A stretch of 64,000 nt of DNA from Sphingomonas dokdonensis (lineage in GTDB: Bacteria > Pseudomonadota > Alphaproteobacteria > Sphingomonadales > Sphingomonadaceae): NCBI RefSeq assembly GCF_002197685.1, contig NZ_NBBI01000006.1:62001-126000 (forward strand). Direction: 5' to 3'. Positions 1-9,163 of the stretch are shown here, piece by piece. The first letter of the stretch is position 1, and every line of letters begins with the position of its first letter. The notes beneath the pieces are model-generated. The model was not told the DNA's origin. It did not search any database and was given only the letters and a program-made list of their open reading frames with translations. Position numbers and translations under genes: made by a program.

Positions 1-2928
1 ACGCTTGTGCCCCGCGTCCACGACGGCGTCATAGATCGGCACGCCGGCCTGCATTTCCTCCAGCGCGAAATCGATCAGCAGGATCGAGTTCTTGGCGACG
101 ATGCCGAGCAACATCAGCAGGCCGATGAATACCGGCATCGACAGCGGGTGACCGGTGATGATCAGCGCCAGCACGCCGCCAAGCGGCGCGAGCAGCAGCG
201 AGCCCATGTTGACCAGCGGCGGCAGCAAGCGGCGATACAGCAGCACCAGCACCGAGAACACGAGAAACACGCCCGCGATCACGGCGATGATGAAGTTGAC
301 CAGCATCTCCATCTGCCACTTGGCCTGGCCGACGCTCATCTTCTGCACGCCGAGCGGCAGGTTCTTCATCGACGGCAGCTGGTTCACCTTCTGCATCGCG
401 TCGGAGAGGATCAGGCCGGGGGCGAGATCCGCGCCGATCGTCAGCTGGCGCTGCTGATTCAGCCGGTTTATCTTGGTCGGACCGGAGCCGAAGCCGATCT
501 CCGCCACGACCGACAGCGGCACCGATCCGCCGTTCTGCGTTGCGACCGGCAGATTGCGGATGGTCGACATTTCGGTGCGCGACGATTGATCCAGCGCGAC
601 GCGGATCGGGATTTGCCGATCGTTGAGCGAAAAGCGCGCGCTGTTCTGATCGATGTCGCCCAGCGTCGCGATGCGGATCGCGTTGGAGAGCGCGCTGGTG
701 GTCACGCCCAGATCGGCCGCGAGGTCCAGCCGCGGCTTGATCACGATTTCCGGCCGGTTGAGATCGCCCGCGATGCGCGGGGCGAGCAGCCCGGGCAAGC
801 CGGCCATGTCGCGCACGATCTTGTCCGCCGTTTCACGCAGCAGCACCGGATCGTCGCTGCCCAGCGTAACGGACACGTCGCGATTGTTGTCCCCCCAGCC
901 GAACTGCGACTGGAAGTTGACGCGCGCGTCGGGGATCTTGGCCAGCGCGGGCGCGAGCGAGCGCTCGAACTCGGTGGACGTCTGCTCGCGCTTGTCGCCG
1001 ATATCGCCGCCGAAGATGGCAGCGATGCGATCGTTCAGCGACGGCTTTTCCTTGAACTCCACGGTGACACGGCCGTTGCCGACAAAGGTACGGGTGTAGG
1101 TGGTCGCAACCTCCGGCTGGCGGCTGAGCAGGGCATACACCTGGTCCACCACCGTCTGCGTCTGCGCCAACGTCGCGCCGGGCGCCATGGTGATCGTAAC
1201 GGTGGATCGCTCCTGATCGATCGACGGCTGGAACTGCATGGGCAGGCTGGCAAAGCCGAGCACCGTCAGCACAAAGGCGACGCCGCCGATGCCGATCGTC
1301 CAGATGCGGTGATCGTGGATGTAGCCGGTCAGGCGGCGGAACCCGCCACGTGCCCGCACCGCCAGCGACTTGCCGGGGTCGAGCGTCCAGCGCAGCACCA
1401 CCATGTAGATGTCCATCAAACGGCCCTCGCCATGCGCCTCCGGACCGGCCGATTTCAGGAAATAGGCGGCGATCATCGGCGTGATCATGCGCGCGACGGC
1501 AAGGCTCATCAGCACCGCGGCAACGACGGTGAGGCCGAAGTTCTTGAAGAACTGCCCCGACACGCCCGGCATCAGGCCAACCGGCAGGAAGACCGCAACG
1601 ATCGCCATGGTAGTGGCGAGCACCGCCAGCCCGATTTCGTCCGCCGCGTCGATCGACGCCTGATACGCCGATTTGCCCATGCGCATATGGCGCACGATGT
1701 TCTCGATCTCCACGATCGCATCGTCGACCAGCACGCCGGCAACGAGGCTCAGCGCCAACAGCGTCATGCTGTTCAGCGAAAAGCCCATCATGTCCATGAA
1801 GAAGAAGGCGGGGATCGCCGACAGCGGAATGGCTAGCGCCGAGATGAACGTCGCCCGCTTGTCGCGCAGGAACAGGAAGACGATGAACACGGCGAGCACC
1901 GCGCCTTCGATCATCGCGTGAATGGCGCTCTTGTATTGCTCAACGGCATATTTCGAACCGTTGATGCGTAACTGGAACTTGACCGCCGGGTTGCGCTTCT
2001 CAAGCTCGGCCAGCTTCTTTTGCGCTTCGCGGAAAACAGTGACTTCCGAATAGCCCTTGGCGCGCTTGAAATCGAACGTGATGACCGGCTTGCCGTTGAC
2101 GCCCGCCGCGCTGCGCTGCTCCGCATACAGGTCGCGCACGGTGCCGAGCGCGCTCAGCTTGATGGTGCGGCCGTTGCCGGCGATGATCTGGTGTTCGCCC
2201 AGGTCAAAGGCATTCTGTGCGTTGCCGAGCACGCGCACCGATTGTTCCGCGCCGGCGACTTCCGCGCGGCCACCCGCTGCGTTCAGATTGACCTGGCGTA
2301 GCTGCTGGTTGATCTGCGTCGCGGTGAGCCCATAGGCGGCGAGCTTCGCCGGATCGAGAATCACGCGGATCTCGCGATCAACGCCGCCGTTGCGCTCGAC
2401 GCTGCCCATGCCCTCGACCGAGAGCAGCTCCTTGGTGACCGTGTTGTCGATGTACCAGCTGAGCTGCTCCACCGTCATGTCGGTGGCGATCGCGGAATAG
2501 CTGCCCAGATCGCCGTCGTTGATCTTCACGCGGCTGATCTGCGGCTCCAAGATGCCTTCTGGCAGGTTGGAGCGGATCTGCGTGACGGCGTCGCGCACTT
2601 CGTTGACGGCGCGATCCACCGGAGTGCCGATGTCGAGCTGCACCATGGTGGTCGAATTGCCTTCGCTGACGAAGGACTGGAGCTCGTCCACGCCCTCGAC
2701 AGTGCGCACCGCCGCCTCGACGCGTTGCGTAACCTGCGTCTCAAGCTCGCTCGGTGCAGCGCCCGGCTGGGAGATTTCAACGGCCACCGCCGGAAAGTCG
2801 ATGTCCGGTTCCCGGTTGATGTCCATGCGGATGAAGCTGACGATGCCGGCGATCGTCAGGATCACGAACAGGACGATCGTCGGAACCGGGTTGCGGATCG
2901 ACCATGCGGAGATGTTGCGGAAACTCAT
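1..2928 (-). CDS. RND-family efflux transporter permease, C-terminus cut off by window edge
   Basis: Inner-membrane proton-driven pump of the HAE-1 (AcrB/MdtC-like) RND family; exports hydrophobic compounds together with the adaptor encoded just upstream. 976 codons are open to the window edge, against about 1030-1050 for the family. The N-terminus begins MSFRNISAWSIRNPVPT, then a first membrane span and a porter domain. The proton-relay pair of TM4 is visible as D402-D403 in VAGVLVDDAIVEIEN, matching D407-D408 of AcrB. The last visible part holds the second membrane bundle (MLLGIVAKNSILLIDFALEEM). The ATG at 2928 is 4 nt after the adaptor stop, so the two are one operon. Substrate cannot be told from sequence; an outer-membrane partner is not in view. 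Confidence 0.95.
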   Translation of the reverse strand, partial: MSFRNISAWSIRNPVPTIVLFVILTIAGIVSFIRMDINREPDIDFPAVAVEISQPGAAPSELETQVTQRVEAAVRTVEGVDELQSFVSEGNSTTMVQLDIGTPVDRAVNEVRDAVTQIRSNLPEGILEPQISRVKINDGDLGSYSAIATDMTVEQLSWYIDNTVTKELLSVEGMGSVERNGGVDREIRVILDPAKLAAYGLTATQINQQLRQVNLNAAGGRAEVAGAEQSVRVLGNAQNAFDLGEHQIIAGNGRTIKLSALGTVRDLYAEQRSAAGVNGKPVITFDFKRAKGYSEVTVFREAQKKLAELEKRNPAVKFQLRINGSKYAVEQYKSAIHAMIEGAVLAVFIVFLFLRDKRATFISALAIPLSAIPAFFFMDMMGFSLNSMTLLALSLVAGVLVDDAIVEIENIVRHMRMGKSAYQASIDAADEIGLAVLATTMAIVAVFLPVGLMPGVSGQFFKNFGLTVVAAVLMSLAVARMITPMIAAYFLKSAGPEAHGEGRLMDIYMVVLRWTLDPGKSLAVRARGGFRRLTGYIHDHRIWTIGIGGVAFVLTVLGFASLPMQFQPSIDQERSTVTITMAPGATLAQTQTVVDQVYALLSRQPEVATTYTRTFVGNGRVTVEFKEKPSLNDRIAAIFGGDIGDKREQTSTEFERSLAPALAKIPDARVNFQSQFGWGDNNRDVSVTLGSDDPVLLRETADKIVRDMAGLPGLLAPRIAGDLNRPEIVIKPRLDLAADLGVTTSALSNAIRIATLGDIDQNSARFSLNDRQIPIRVALDQSSRTEMSTIRNLPVATQNGGSVPLSVVAEIGFGSGPTKINRLNQQRQLTIGADLAPGLILSDAMQKVNQLPSMKNLPLGVQKMSVGQAKWQMEMLVNFIIAVIAGVFLVFSVLVLLYRRLLPPLVNMGSLLLAPLGGVLALIITGHPLSMPVFIGLLMLLGIVAKNSILLIDFALEEMQAGVPIYDAVVDAGHKR

Positions 2929-2932
2929 GCCG

Positions 2933-4114
2933 TCATTCTCCCGGCTTGCGCAGAACCGGGGCGACCTTCTGCCCCGGGTTCAGGAATGCGCCTGCGGACG
3001 CCACCACCCGATCGTTGCGCTCGAGCCCGGCGGCGATCGCGACCATGTCGTCGCCGACCGTTCCGAGCCGCACGTCGCGGCGCCGCACAATGTTATCCTT
3101 GTCGACGACATAGACGTAATTGCCCTTTTCGTCGCTAAGGATCGCAGATTGCGGCAGGCCGGGCATGGTGCCCGCGCCGCTTGCCACCGTGGCCGACGCA
3201 AAGCCGCCTGGGCGCAGCGCCGGATCGTAGCTCAGCGCGATGCGCACGATGCCCTGGCGCGTCTGCGGATCGATCACCGGCGACACCTGCCAGACCTGCC
3301 CTTCGTAGCTCTCGCTGCTCCCGACCGGCGTCACCTGCGCCCGCGCGCCGACTGGCAGCGCCGCGAGATCGTCCTCCGGCAACTGCGCGCGCATCTCCAT
3401 CTCGCCACCCTTGGCCATGCGGAACAACGTGCCCGAGGCCGAGCTGATGATCTGACCCGGCTCCACGCCGCGGGTCAACACCAGCCCGGCAGCGGGCGCG
3501 CGAATGTCGAGCCGCTGATTGCGCGCGCGCTGCTCGGCGGCGGTTGCCCCGGCGACCTTGAGGCGCGCGGCGGCGGCATCGCGGGTCGCGATGCGACGCT
3601 GCACGTCCGCCTTGCTGATGAAGCCGCGGTCGACCAGCTGCTGCGCACGATCCAGTTCGGCCTGCGCGAGCGTCAGATCCGCCCGCGCGACGTTCACCTG
3701 CGCGGCAAGGCCCTGCGCCGTCTGCGTCTGTACCGAGCGATCGACGGTTGCCAGCACCTGACCGGCGCGGACCCATTGGCCCGGCTCCACGAGCACGCGA
3801 GTGACCATGCCGCCCTCGCCCGCGACGCCGACCGGCATCTCACGTCGTGCTGCCAGCGTACCGTTGGCCGTGACCGTGCGGCCAACCTCCGTGCTGCCCG
3901 GCACGATCACCGACACGCGCGGTGCCTGATCGGCAGCGGAGCCGGCCGCCGCCGGCTTTTCGCCGTCGCGAGTCAGGAAGAAAGCCACGGCGATCAGGGC
4001 GACAATCGCAACCAGGGCGATGATGATGATGCGTCGCCGCCGGCGGCCGACGGCATCGTCCGGCCCCTCGATCAACACGGTATCCCCGCTTACCCCGCCC
4101 GCTTGATAATTCAT
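2933..4114 (-). CDS. RND efflux periplasmic adaptor (membrane-fusion protein)
   Basis: Periplasmic adaptor (HlyD/AcrA family) linking the RND permease to an outer-membrane channel. 393 residues: basic cytoplasmic head (GRRRRRI), one signal-anchor span (about residues 26-46), a lipoyl/biotinyl-like half motif (GMVTRVLVEPGQWVRAGQVLATVD), an alpha hairpin around residues 120-200 and a beta-barrel part (LRPGGFASATV). I chose the ATG at 4114 because AAGGG lies 6 nt upstream; an in-frame upstream start at 4156 would add 14 residues without a ribosome site. The anchor lacks a lipobox Cys, so it is probably membrane-anchored rather than a lipoprotein. First gene of the operon, with a promoter and inverted repeat in front. 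Confidence 0.93.
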   Translation of the reverse strand: MNYQAGGVSGDTVLIEGPDDAVGRRRRRIIIIALVAIVALIAVAFFLTRDGEKPAAAGSAADQAPRVSVIVPGSTEVGRTVTANGTLAARREMPVGVAGEGGMVTRVLVEPGQWVRAGQVLATVDRSVQTQTAQGLAAQVNVARADLTLAQAELDRAQQLVDRGFISKADVQRRIATRDAAAARLKVAGATAAEQRARNQRLDIRAPAAGLVLTRGVEPGQIISSASGTLFRMAKGGEMEMRAQLPEDDLAALPVGARAQVTPVGSSESYEGQVWQVSPVIDPQTRQGIVRIALSYDPALRPGGFASATVASGAGTMPGLPQSAILSDEKGNYVYVVDKDNIVRRRDVRLGTVGDDMVAIAAGLERNDRVVASAGAFLNPGQKVAPVLRKPGE

Positions 4115-4155
4115 GCACCCTTCACCCCGCTCCGGTGGCAAATTGCCGACCGGCA

Positions 4156-4202
4156 CTACATTCGTCTGTAGCTGTGTTATATGAATAAGTCACCAGGCTC
4201 AA
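4156..4202 (-). promoter_or_regulatory. Putative promoter and operator of the RND efflux operon
   Basis: On the minus strand a TTGAGC box (4202-4197) and a TATAAC box (4181-4176) are 15 nt apart. Just downstream sits an inverted repeat, CTACA-N6-TGTAG at 4156-4171, overlapping the expected start of transcription. A repressor of the TetR type would fit, since many RND operons are controlled that way, but no regulator gene adjoins. The spacer is short, so the promoter call is tentative. Confidence 0.4.
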
Positions 4203-4330
4203 GCGCTGGCTTTGCCCGGATGGCGATTGGCAGATTCGCTATCGGGCAGCAAGCCGTCCCGCCGTTCAGCCTTGGTTGATCGACCGAGCGCCATTACCTC
4301 TGTCGTATTCCAATGTGGAGATTTTGCCTC

Positions 4331-5059
4331 ATGCGTTACCCGATTGCCACACTCGCTGCCGCTGCGCTCGCAAGCGCAGCCTTTCCCGCCGCGGCGCAGA
4401 ACGCGGGCGAGGTGCCGCTCCTGCCGGATGCCACGGTTCTGGATGTGGTGGCGACCGGCGAAGTAACGCGGGTGCCCGACATTGCCGCGATCCGCGCTGG
4501 CGTGGTGACGCAATCGGCCACTGCCGCTGCTGCGCTTACCGAAAATGCCGCGCGCATGGAGCGGATCGTTGCCGCGCTGCGCGCCGCCGGCATCGCATCG
4601 CGTGACATCACCACCGCCAATGTCGGCTTGGCGCCGCAATATCGCTATGGCGAGAACCAGCCGCCGGTCATCACCGGTTACCAGGCGACCAACACGGTGT
4701 CGGTAAAATTTCGTGAGATCGCCAAGAGCGGCGGGGTGCTCGATGCACTGGTGAAGGCCGGTGCGAACCAGATCGACGGGCCGCAGGTGTCGATCGACAA
4801 ACCCGGCGCCGCGCTGGATGCGGCGCGCGTCGAAGCGGTGAAACAGGCGCAGGCTCGCGCCGCGCTTTACGCGCAGGCCGCCGGGATGCGCGTCGATCGT
4901 ATCGTGAAGATCGAGGAGGCGGGCGAGAACCGTGGCAACATGCCGCGTCCGCCCGTGATGTATGCGCGCGCCGAAATGTCGTCGGACGCGCAGACCCAGG
5001 TCTTGCCGGGCGAAACAACGGTCAGTGCGACCGTCAACGTACGGTTTTTGCTGAAATAA
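4331..5059 (+). CDS. SIMPL (DUF541) domain periplasmic protein
   Basis: 242-residue exported protein with a clear signal peptide (MRYPIATLAAAALASAAFPAAAQ) followed by a SIMPL/DUF541 domain of normal length. Typical family features are visible: VVATGEVTRVPDIAAIRAGV, the segment ASRDITTANVGLAPQY and the C-terminal TVSATVNVRFLLK. Members of the family are periplasmic or outer-membrane associated and have been tied to oxidative-stress resistance; the biochemical function is unknown. The start at 4331 has GGAG 10 nt upstream; a start at 4313 would put six extra residues before the signal peptide. The gene is divergent from the efflux operon and ends before a bidirectional hairpin. Confidence 0.88.
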   Translation: MRYPIATLAAAALASAAFPAAAQNAGEVPLLPDATVLDVVATGEVTRVPDIAAIRAGVVTQSATAAAALTENAARMERIVAALRAAGIASRDITTANVGLAPQYRYGENQPPVITGYQATNTVSVKFREIAKSGGVLDALVKAGANQIDGPQVSIDKPGAALDAARVEAVKQAQARAALYAQAAGMRVDRIVKIEEAGENRGNMPRPPVMYARAEMSSDAQTQVLPGETTVSATVNVRFLLK

Positions 5060-5129
5060 GCCGCTGCGTCGGTGGCATCGTCGTACGCGCCGCGATGTCA
5101 CCGCTCCGCACTTCACACAACACCGCTAC

Positions 5130-5161
5130 AAAAGAAAACGGCCGCCCGTCGCCGGGCGGCC
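5130..5161 (-). terminator. Rho-independent terminator after the GlsB-like gene
   Basis: A perfect 9-bp stem (GGCCGCCCG 5140-5148, CGGGCGGCC 5153-5161) with a TCGC loop. On the minus strand it is followed by a T-rich tract (TTTTCTTT, complement of 5131-5139), as expected for termination of the gene ending at 5192. It may also stop read-through from the SIMPL gene on the plus strand. Confidence 0.85.
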
Positions 5162-5191
5162 GCTTCTGATCCGGTAAGCTGTGGCTAAATC

Positions 5192-5449
5192 TTAGCGCAC
5201 GCTACCACGACGAACGAGGTTGACGATCGCCAGCAGGACTACTGCACCAAGCAGCGAGACCAGGAACGACGTCAGCGTCAGCGGCGCGCTGTTGATCGAA
5301 CCACCCGAGATGATCAGGCCGCCGATGAACGCGCCGATGATGCCGACGACGATGTTCAAAAAGATACCTTGCTGCGCATCGGTGCGCATGATGATGCTGG
5401 CCAGCCAGCCAATCACGCCGCCGACGATCAACCAGAGAATAATACCCAT
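5192..5449 (-). CDS. GlsB/YeaQ/YmgE family stress-response membrane protein
   Basis: 85-residue inner-membrane protein of the transglycosylase-associated (GlsB/YeaQ/YmgE) family. It has three hydrophobic spans, with the glycine-rich signature GGVIGWLASIIM near the N-terminus and NIVVGIIGAFIGG in the second span. Family members are small membrane proteins induced in stationary phase or by stress; a molecular role is not known. The ATG at 5449 is preceded by GGGGAGTGAG. A single-gene unit: a terminator follows, and the SciP gene ends 97 nt upstream on the same strand. Confidence 0.9.
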   Translation of the reverse strand: MGIILWLIVGGVIGWLASIIMRTDAQQGIFLNIVVGIIGAFIGGLIISGGSINSAPLTLTSFLVSLLGAVVLLAIVNLVRRGSVR

Positions 5450-5545
5450 AACTCACTCCCCTGCGTGAACAACCCGACAGGCCGGGCGCTGGGGAAAAGA
5501 CTCTTGACAGGTGATATTTGTTCCGGCCGCGTAACCCGCATCCTT

Positions 5546-5845
5546 TCAGAATTTTTGCTGGCGCTCGTACAGCGACTTGTAATGCTGGATGCGCGTCACC
5601 CGCAGCCCGGGCATTCCCGAGCGATCGATTGCGCGCTGCCAGCCGGCGAATTCCTCCACCGTCAGCCCATAACGGTTGCATACCTCGTCCACTGTCAGCA
5701 GCCCCCCGTTGACCGCTGCCACCACCTCTGCCTTGCGTCGCACCACCCAACGCGTCGTGTTCGGCGGCGGCAGCGTGTCGAGCGTCAATGGCTCGCCGAG
5801 CGGTCCAATTACGCGGGCCGGACGGATCTTCTGATTCTCGATCAT
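5546..5845 (-). CDS. sciP: SciP-like DUF1153 cell-cycle regulator
   Basis: 99 residues matching the DUF1153 family throughout: VIGPLGEPLTLDTLPPP, then RWVVRRKAEVVAAVNGGLLTVDE and the helix-turn-helix part VCNRYGLTVEEFAGWQRAI. In Caulobacter the family member SciP binds DNA and blocks activation of CtrA-dependent promoters in G1 cells. The whole protein is present at the usual length (about 90-100 residues). The function in this organism is inferred from the family; the sphingomonad role may differ. Single gene on the minus strand, between the GlsB-like gene and a short hypothetical gene. Confidence 0.85.
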   Translation of the reverse strand: MIENQKIRPARVIGPLGEPLTLDTLPPPNTTRWVVRRKAEVVAAVNGGLLTVDEVCNRYGLTVEEFAGWQRAIDRSGMPGLRVTRIQHYKSLYERQQKF

Positions 5846-5946
5846 GGCTTAACCTCGGGTTCGGGGCGCGGCCCCCTCTCCATACAGTGAAACAAGGGCG
5901 CGATCACCGCCTGGCAACGGTATACTGGCGCACGGTAAACAGATGG

Positions 5947-6174
5947 TCACTCGTCCTTCCATTGCATCATGACCTTCGCAACTGGGCCGTTGAATGCGCC
6001 GTCGATGGGAGCGAACAAGGGCGAGTCGAGCCGTACCCGCGCCGACCGGGCGTAGATGGTCGCCGTCGGCGACGCGGCCTGTCGCGCCGTCATCTCCACC
6101 AGCAGCACCGCCAGATCGCTCGGCAGCTCGACCAGCGGTGCGCGCCGGTCGAAAAGGGCAAAACTCAGATCCAC
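5947..6174 (-). CDS. Hypothetical protein, 75 residues
   Basis: No family recognised. The reading frame begins GTG at 6174 with AAGGA about 12 nt upstream and encodes MDLSFALFDRRAPLVELPSD; the composition (alternating hydrophobic, few Cys or Trp) looks like a real small soluble protein. The C-terminus reads GPVAKVMMQWKDE. It lies between sciP and mnmA on the strand opposite mnmA. A longer overlapping minus-strand frame runs antisense through mnmA and is not credible. Coding status rests on composition and the ribosome site only. Confidence 0.5.
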   Translation of the reverse strand: MDLSFALFDRRAPLVELPSDLAVLLVEMTARQAASPTATIYARSARVRLDSPLFAPIDGAFNGPVAKVMMQWKDE

Positions 6175-6301
6175 GCTTGGCCTGATCCTTCATGCGTCGT
6201 CGTCGAGAGCCTCTTCTACGCACCATGAAGTGAAGGGTCCGTAAAGCCGGATGCGGCGTGCGTGCGTTCACCCCGCCAGTGAAACATGCTATCGTGATGC
6301 G

Positions 6302-7408
6302 GTGACCGATTTTGCTGATTTCCAACTGGCCGGCGGCGCTGCCGGCCGACGCATCGTGGTGGCCATGTCGGGCGGGGTCGACAGTTCGGTCGTGGCCGCG
6401 CTCGCCAAGGCGAGCGGCGCCGAGACGATCGGCGTGACCCTGCAACTGTACGATCATGGCGAGGCAACGGCACGCCCAGGTGCGTGCTGCGCCGGGCGCG
6501 ACATCCGCGATGCCCGTGCGGTGTGCGACAAGCTCGGCATCGCGCATTACGTGTTCGATCACGAAAGCAGCTTTCGCACGCAGGTGGTCGACCGGTTCGC
6601 CGACGAATATCTCGCCGGGCGTACGCCGATCCCGTGTGTTCAGTGCAACATGGGCCCGAAATTCACCGATTTGTTCGCGCTGGCGCGCGATCTGGGCGCG
6701 GATTGCCTCGCGACCGGCCATTATGTGCGGCGTCTGGTCGGCGACGGTGGTGCGGAATTGCACCGGGCGATCGATCCGGCGCGCGATCAGAGCTACTTCC
6801 TGTTCGCCACAACCCGCGAACAACTCGATTTCCTGCGTTTCCCGTTGGGCGGCATGCCCAAGGACCGGGTTCGCGCGATCGCGGCCGAGATGGGGCTGGG
6901 AGTCGCCGGCAAGCCCGACAGCCAGGACATCTGCTTCGTGCCGGATGGAGATTACGCGGGGCTGGTGCGCAAATTGCGCCCGACCGCCGTCGATGGCGGC
7001 GAGATCGTCGACCTGGGCGGGCGCGTGCTGGGCGAACACCCGGGCATCATCCACTATACGGTAGGGCAGCGCCGCGGCCTCGATATCGGCGGCCAGCCCG
7101 AGCCCTTGTATGTCGTTCGGCTGGAGCCGGAGCAACGCCGCGTGGTGGTCGGTCCGCGCGCAGCGCTCGCGGTGTCGGCAGCACGCCTGACGGATCTAAA
7201 CGTCCTTGGCCCGTTGACCGGGCCTCTGTCTGCAAAAGTGCGCTCCATGGCGCGTCCGGTGCCCGCGCGCCTGCACGGCGACGAACTGGTGTTCGATTCG
7301 CCGGAATATGGCGTCTCGCCGGGCCAGGCGGCTGTGTTGTACGATGGAGACCGGGTCTTGGGCGGCGGCTGGATTGCCGAGACGCAAAGCGCCGCCCTCG
7401 CGGCCTGA
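6302..7408 (+). CDS. mnmA: tRNA 2-thiouridine(34) synthase MnmA
   Basis: Cytoplasmic tRNA-modifying enzyme that puts sulfur on U34 of Lys, Glu and Gln tRNAs using ATP and a persulfide relay. Visible features: the PP-loop [11 protein letters not shown] near residue 20, the catalytic Cys in [15 protein letters not shown], the second catalytic Cys in [14 protein letters not shown], the TVGQRRGL motif and a C-terminal beta-barrel ending GGGWIAETQ. Length 368 residues, normal. I chose the GTG at 6302, giving [12 protein letters not shown] as in relatives; an ATG at 6251 would add 17 residues of unlikely sequence. Single gene, convergent with the phzF operon. Confidence 0.95.
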   Translation: MTDFADFQLAGGAAGRRIVVAMSGGVDSSVVAALAKASGAETIGVTLQLYDHGEATARPGACCAGRDIRDARAVCDKLGIAHYVFDHESSFRTQVVDRFADEYLAGRTPIPCVQCNMGPKFTDLFALARDLGADCLATGHYVRRLVGDGGAELHRAIDPARDQSYFLFATTREQLDFLRFPLGGMPKDRVRAIAAEMGLGVAGKPDSQDICFVPDGDYAGLVRKLRPTAVDGGEIVDLGGRVLGEHPGIIHYTVGQRRGLDIGGQPEPLYVVRLEPEQRRVVVGPRAALAVSAARLTDLNVLGPLTGPLSAKVRSMARPVPARLHGDELVFDSPEYGVSPGQAAVLYDGDRVLGGGWIAETQSAALAA

Positions 7409-7427
7409 TTTCACATGAGCAGGCCGA

Positions 7428-8219
7428 TCAAGGTAGCAGGAACGTGCCCTCGATCACCGTGATGCAGGAGCCGGTAAGGACCACGCGGTCGCCGTCCAGC
7501 CGGCATCCAACCCGCCCGCCCCGCGCGCTCGCCTGATAGGCGGAAAAGCTGGTGGTGCCGAGCACGTCGGCCCAATAGGGCACCATCACCGCGTGCGCCG
7601 ACCCGGTAACCGGATCTTCGGGGATGTCGAAATAGTCGGTAAATACGCGGCTGACGACCTGTGCGGTTTCGCCCTGCGCCGCAACGATATGGACGAATGG
7701 CCCAAGCGCCTTCACCGCGCGTCCGTCCGGCCGGGCGGCGCGCACGGCGGCTTCGTCTTCCACCACGATCAGAGCGTAGCCCTTGTCATGCCAGAGCGTT
7801 TCTTTTGCGGTGACGCCCAAGGCCGCGACGATATCGTCCAGCGGCTTGGGATGCGGTACCCAGGCAGGCAGCGCCATTTCGTAGCCGGTGCCGCGTCGGC
7901 TCACCTCGAGGATCCCGGCCTGCCGCGTAGCGAAGCGCACGCGATCGCGCGTGGTGTCGGACGACAGAACGAAATGGCCGCTCGCCAATGTGGCATGGCC
8001 GCACAGCGCCACTTCTGCCGCCGGTGTGAACCAGCGGAGCTCGAAATCGGCGTCGCCGTTCATCGGGACCAGAAAGGCGGTTTCCGACAGGTTGTTCTCC
8101 GCCGCGATCTTCTGAAGCGTCGCATCGTCGAACCACGAGGACAGCGGCATCACCGCCGCCGGATTGCCCACAAAGGCCTGATCCGCGAACGCGTCGATCT
8201 GGGAAAAAGGGATCCTCAT
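7428..8219 (-). CDS. PhzF family isomerase/epimerase
   Basis: 263-residue member of the PhzF (diaminopimelate-epimerase fold) family. Family landmarks are visible: IDAFADQAFVGNPAAVM at the N-terminus, the catalytic Glu region AAENNLSETAFL (E at about residue 45), LRWFTPAAEVALCGHATLA and the C-terminal EDPVTGSAHAVMVPYW. Most members outside phenazine clusters have unknown substrates. The ATG at 8219 has GGAAAG 7 nt upstream and overlaps the stop of the cation-efflux gene as ATGA, so translation is probably coupled; it is the last gene of the pdxH operon. Confidence 0.92.
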   Translation of the reverse strand: MRIPFSQIDAFADQAFVGNPAAVMPLSSWFDDATLQKIAAENNLSETAFLVPMNGDADFELRWFTPAAEVALCGHATLASGHFVLSSDTTRDRVRFATRQAGILEVSRRGTGYEMALPAWVPHPKPLDDIVAALGVTAKETLWHDKGYALIVVEDEAAVRAARPDGRAVKALGPFVHIVAAQGETAQVVSRVFTDYFDIPEDPVTGSAHAVMVPYWADVLGTTSFSAYQASARGGRVGCRLDGDRVVLTGSCITVIEGTFLLP

Positions 8220-9163
8220 ACGCGCTTTCCGAACCAATGGGGGGTAACGTCCGCTTCGACGAGCGGATTGTCGGTATCGACGTGACCTTCCGGATCAAGG
8301 TGAATCAACACCTCCACCCTAGGAAACACGTCGCGCAGGCGGCGCTCGACGCTTTCGACGATGTCGTGCGCGGCGGCGACGGTGAGGTTGCGATCGACCT
8401 CCATGTGGAATTGCGCGAAATCATGCGTGCCGGCGCGGCGGGTGCGGAAATCGTGGATGCCGCGGATGCCGGGCTGGCGCACGGCGATCTCGATAAAGGC
8501 GGCGCGCTGCTCGTCGGGCCATTCCTTGTCCATCAGCATGTCAATCGCCTGGCTGGATGCCTGGAATGCACCCCAGACAAGCCAAAGCGCGATGGCGATG
8601 CCGAACACCGGGTCGGCATCGGAGATTTGCAGGAGCTGATCGAGCACCAATGCGGCAATGACGGCCACGTTCAGCAGCACGTCGGACTGGTAATGGACGT
8701 TATCGGCCAGGATCGCGACCGAGCCGGTCTGCCGGATGATGCTGCGCTGATAGGCAAGCAGGGCAAAGGTGGCGAGGATCGCGACCAGCGACACGCCGAT
8801 GCCGAGCGAGGCGTCTTCGTTGACCTGCGGATTGGAGAAACGATCGATTGCGCGCGCCGCAATGCCGATCGCCGAGGCGGTGATCAGGACGACCTGAAAC
8901 AGCGCGGCGAGCGCCTCCGCCTTGCCGTGGCCGAAGCGGTGGTCGTGATCGGCCGGCTCCGCCGCGAGCTTCACGCCATACAGCGTGACAAGGCTGGCGA
9001 GCAGGTCGAGCCCGGTATCGGCCAAGCTGCCCAGCATCGCGACCGAACCGGTATGCCAGGCGGCATAGCCCTTCAGCGCCAGCAGAAAGGCGGCGGTGGC
9101 CACGCTCGCCAGCGCGGCGCGCATGGCAAGCGGGACGACACGGCGGCGTTCCTCGCGGGTCAT
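8216..9163 (-). CDS. Cation diffusion facilitator family divalent-metal exporter
   Basis: 315-residue inner-membrane CDF exporter (FieF/YiiP-like): six membrane spans followed by a cytoplasmic ferredoxin-like domain. Metal-site residues are visible in TM2 (SLADTGLDLLAS, D and D four residues apart) and TM5 (ADNVHYQSDVLLN, the H-x3-D pair), which is the FieF-like pattern for Zn/Fe rather than Mn. The C-terminal domain has the metal-binding histidines HDFAQFHMEVD and VLIHLDPEGH. The ATG at 9163 overlaps the pdxH stop (ATGA), and its own stop overlaps phzF. Confidence 0.93.
   Translation of the reverse strand: MTREERRRVVPLAMRAALASVATAAFLLALKGYAAWHTGSVAMLGSLADTGLDLLASLVTLYGVKLAAEPADHDHRFGHGKAEALAALFQVVLITASAIGIAARAIDRFSNPQVNEDASLGIGVSLVAILATFALLAYQRSIIRQTGSVAILADNVHYQSDVLLNVAVIAALVLDQLLQISDADPVFGIAIALWLVWGAFQASSQAIDMLMDKEWPDEQRAAFIEIAVRQPGIRGIHDFRTRRAGTHDFAQFHMEVDRNLTVAAAHDIVESVERRLRDVFPRVEVLIHLDPEGHVDTDNPLVEADVTPHWFGKRV

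Noticed and set aside
7-1836. Long plus-strand frame (609 codons)
   Set aside because: It is antisense to the RND permease; the translation is His/Arg/Gln-rich with no family features, as expected for the shadow of a GC-rich gene.
2519-4171. Long plus-strand frame (550 codons)
   Set aside because: Antisense to the RND permease end and the adaptor gene; low-complexity shadow.
5500-5525. GGAAC on the minus strand before the GlsB-like gene as an EcfG general-stress promoter
   Set aside because: No CGTT-like -10 element lies 16-17 nt downstream.
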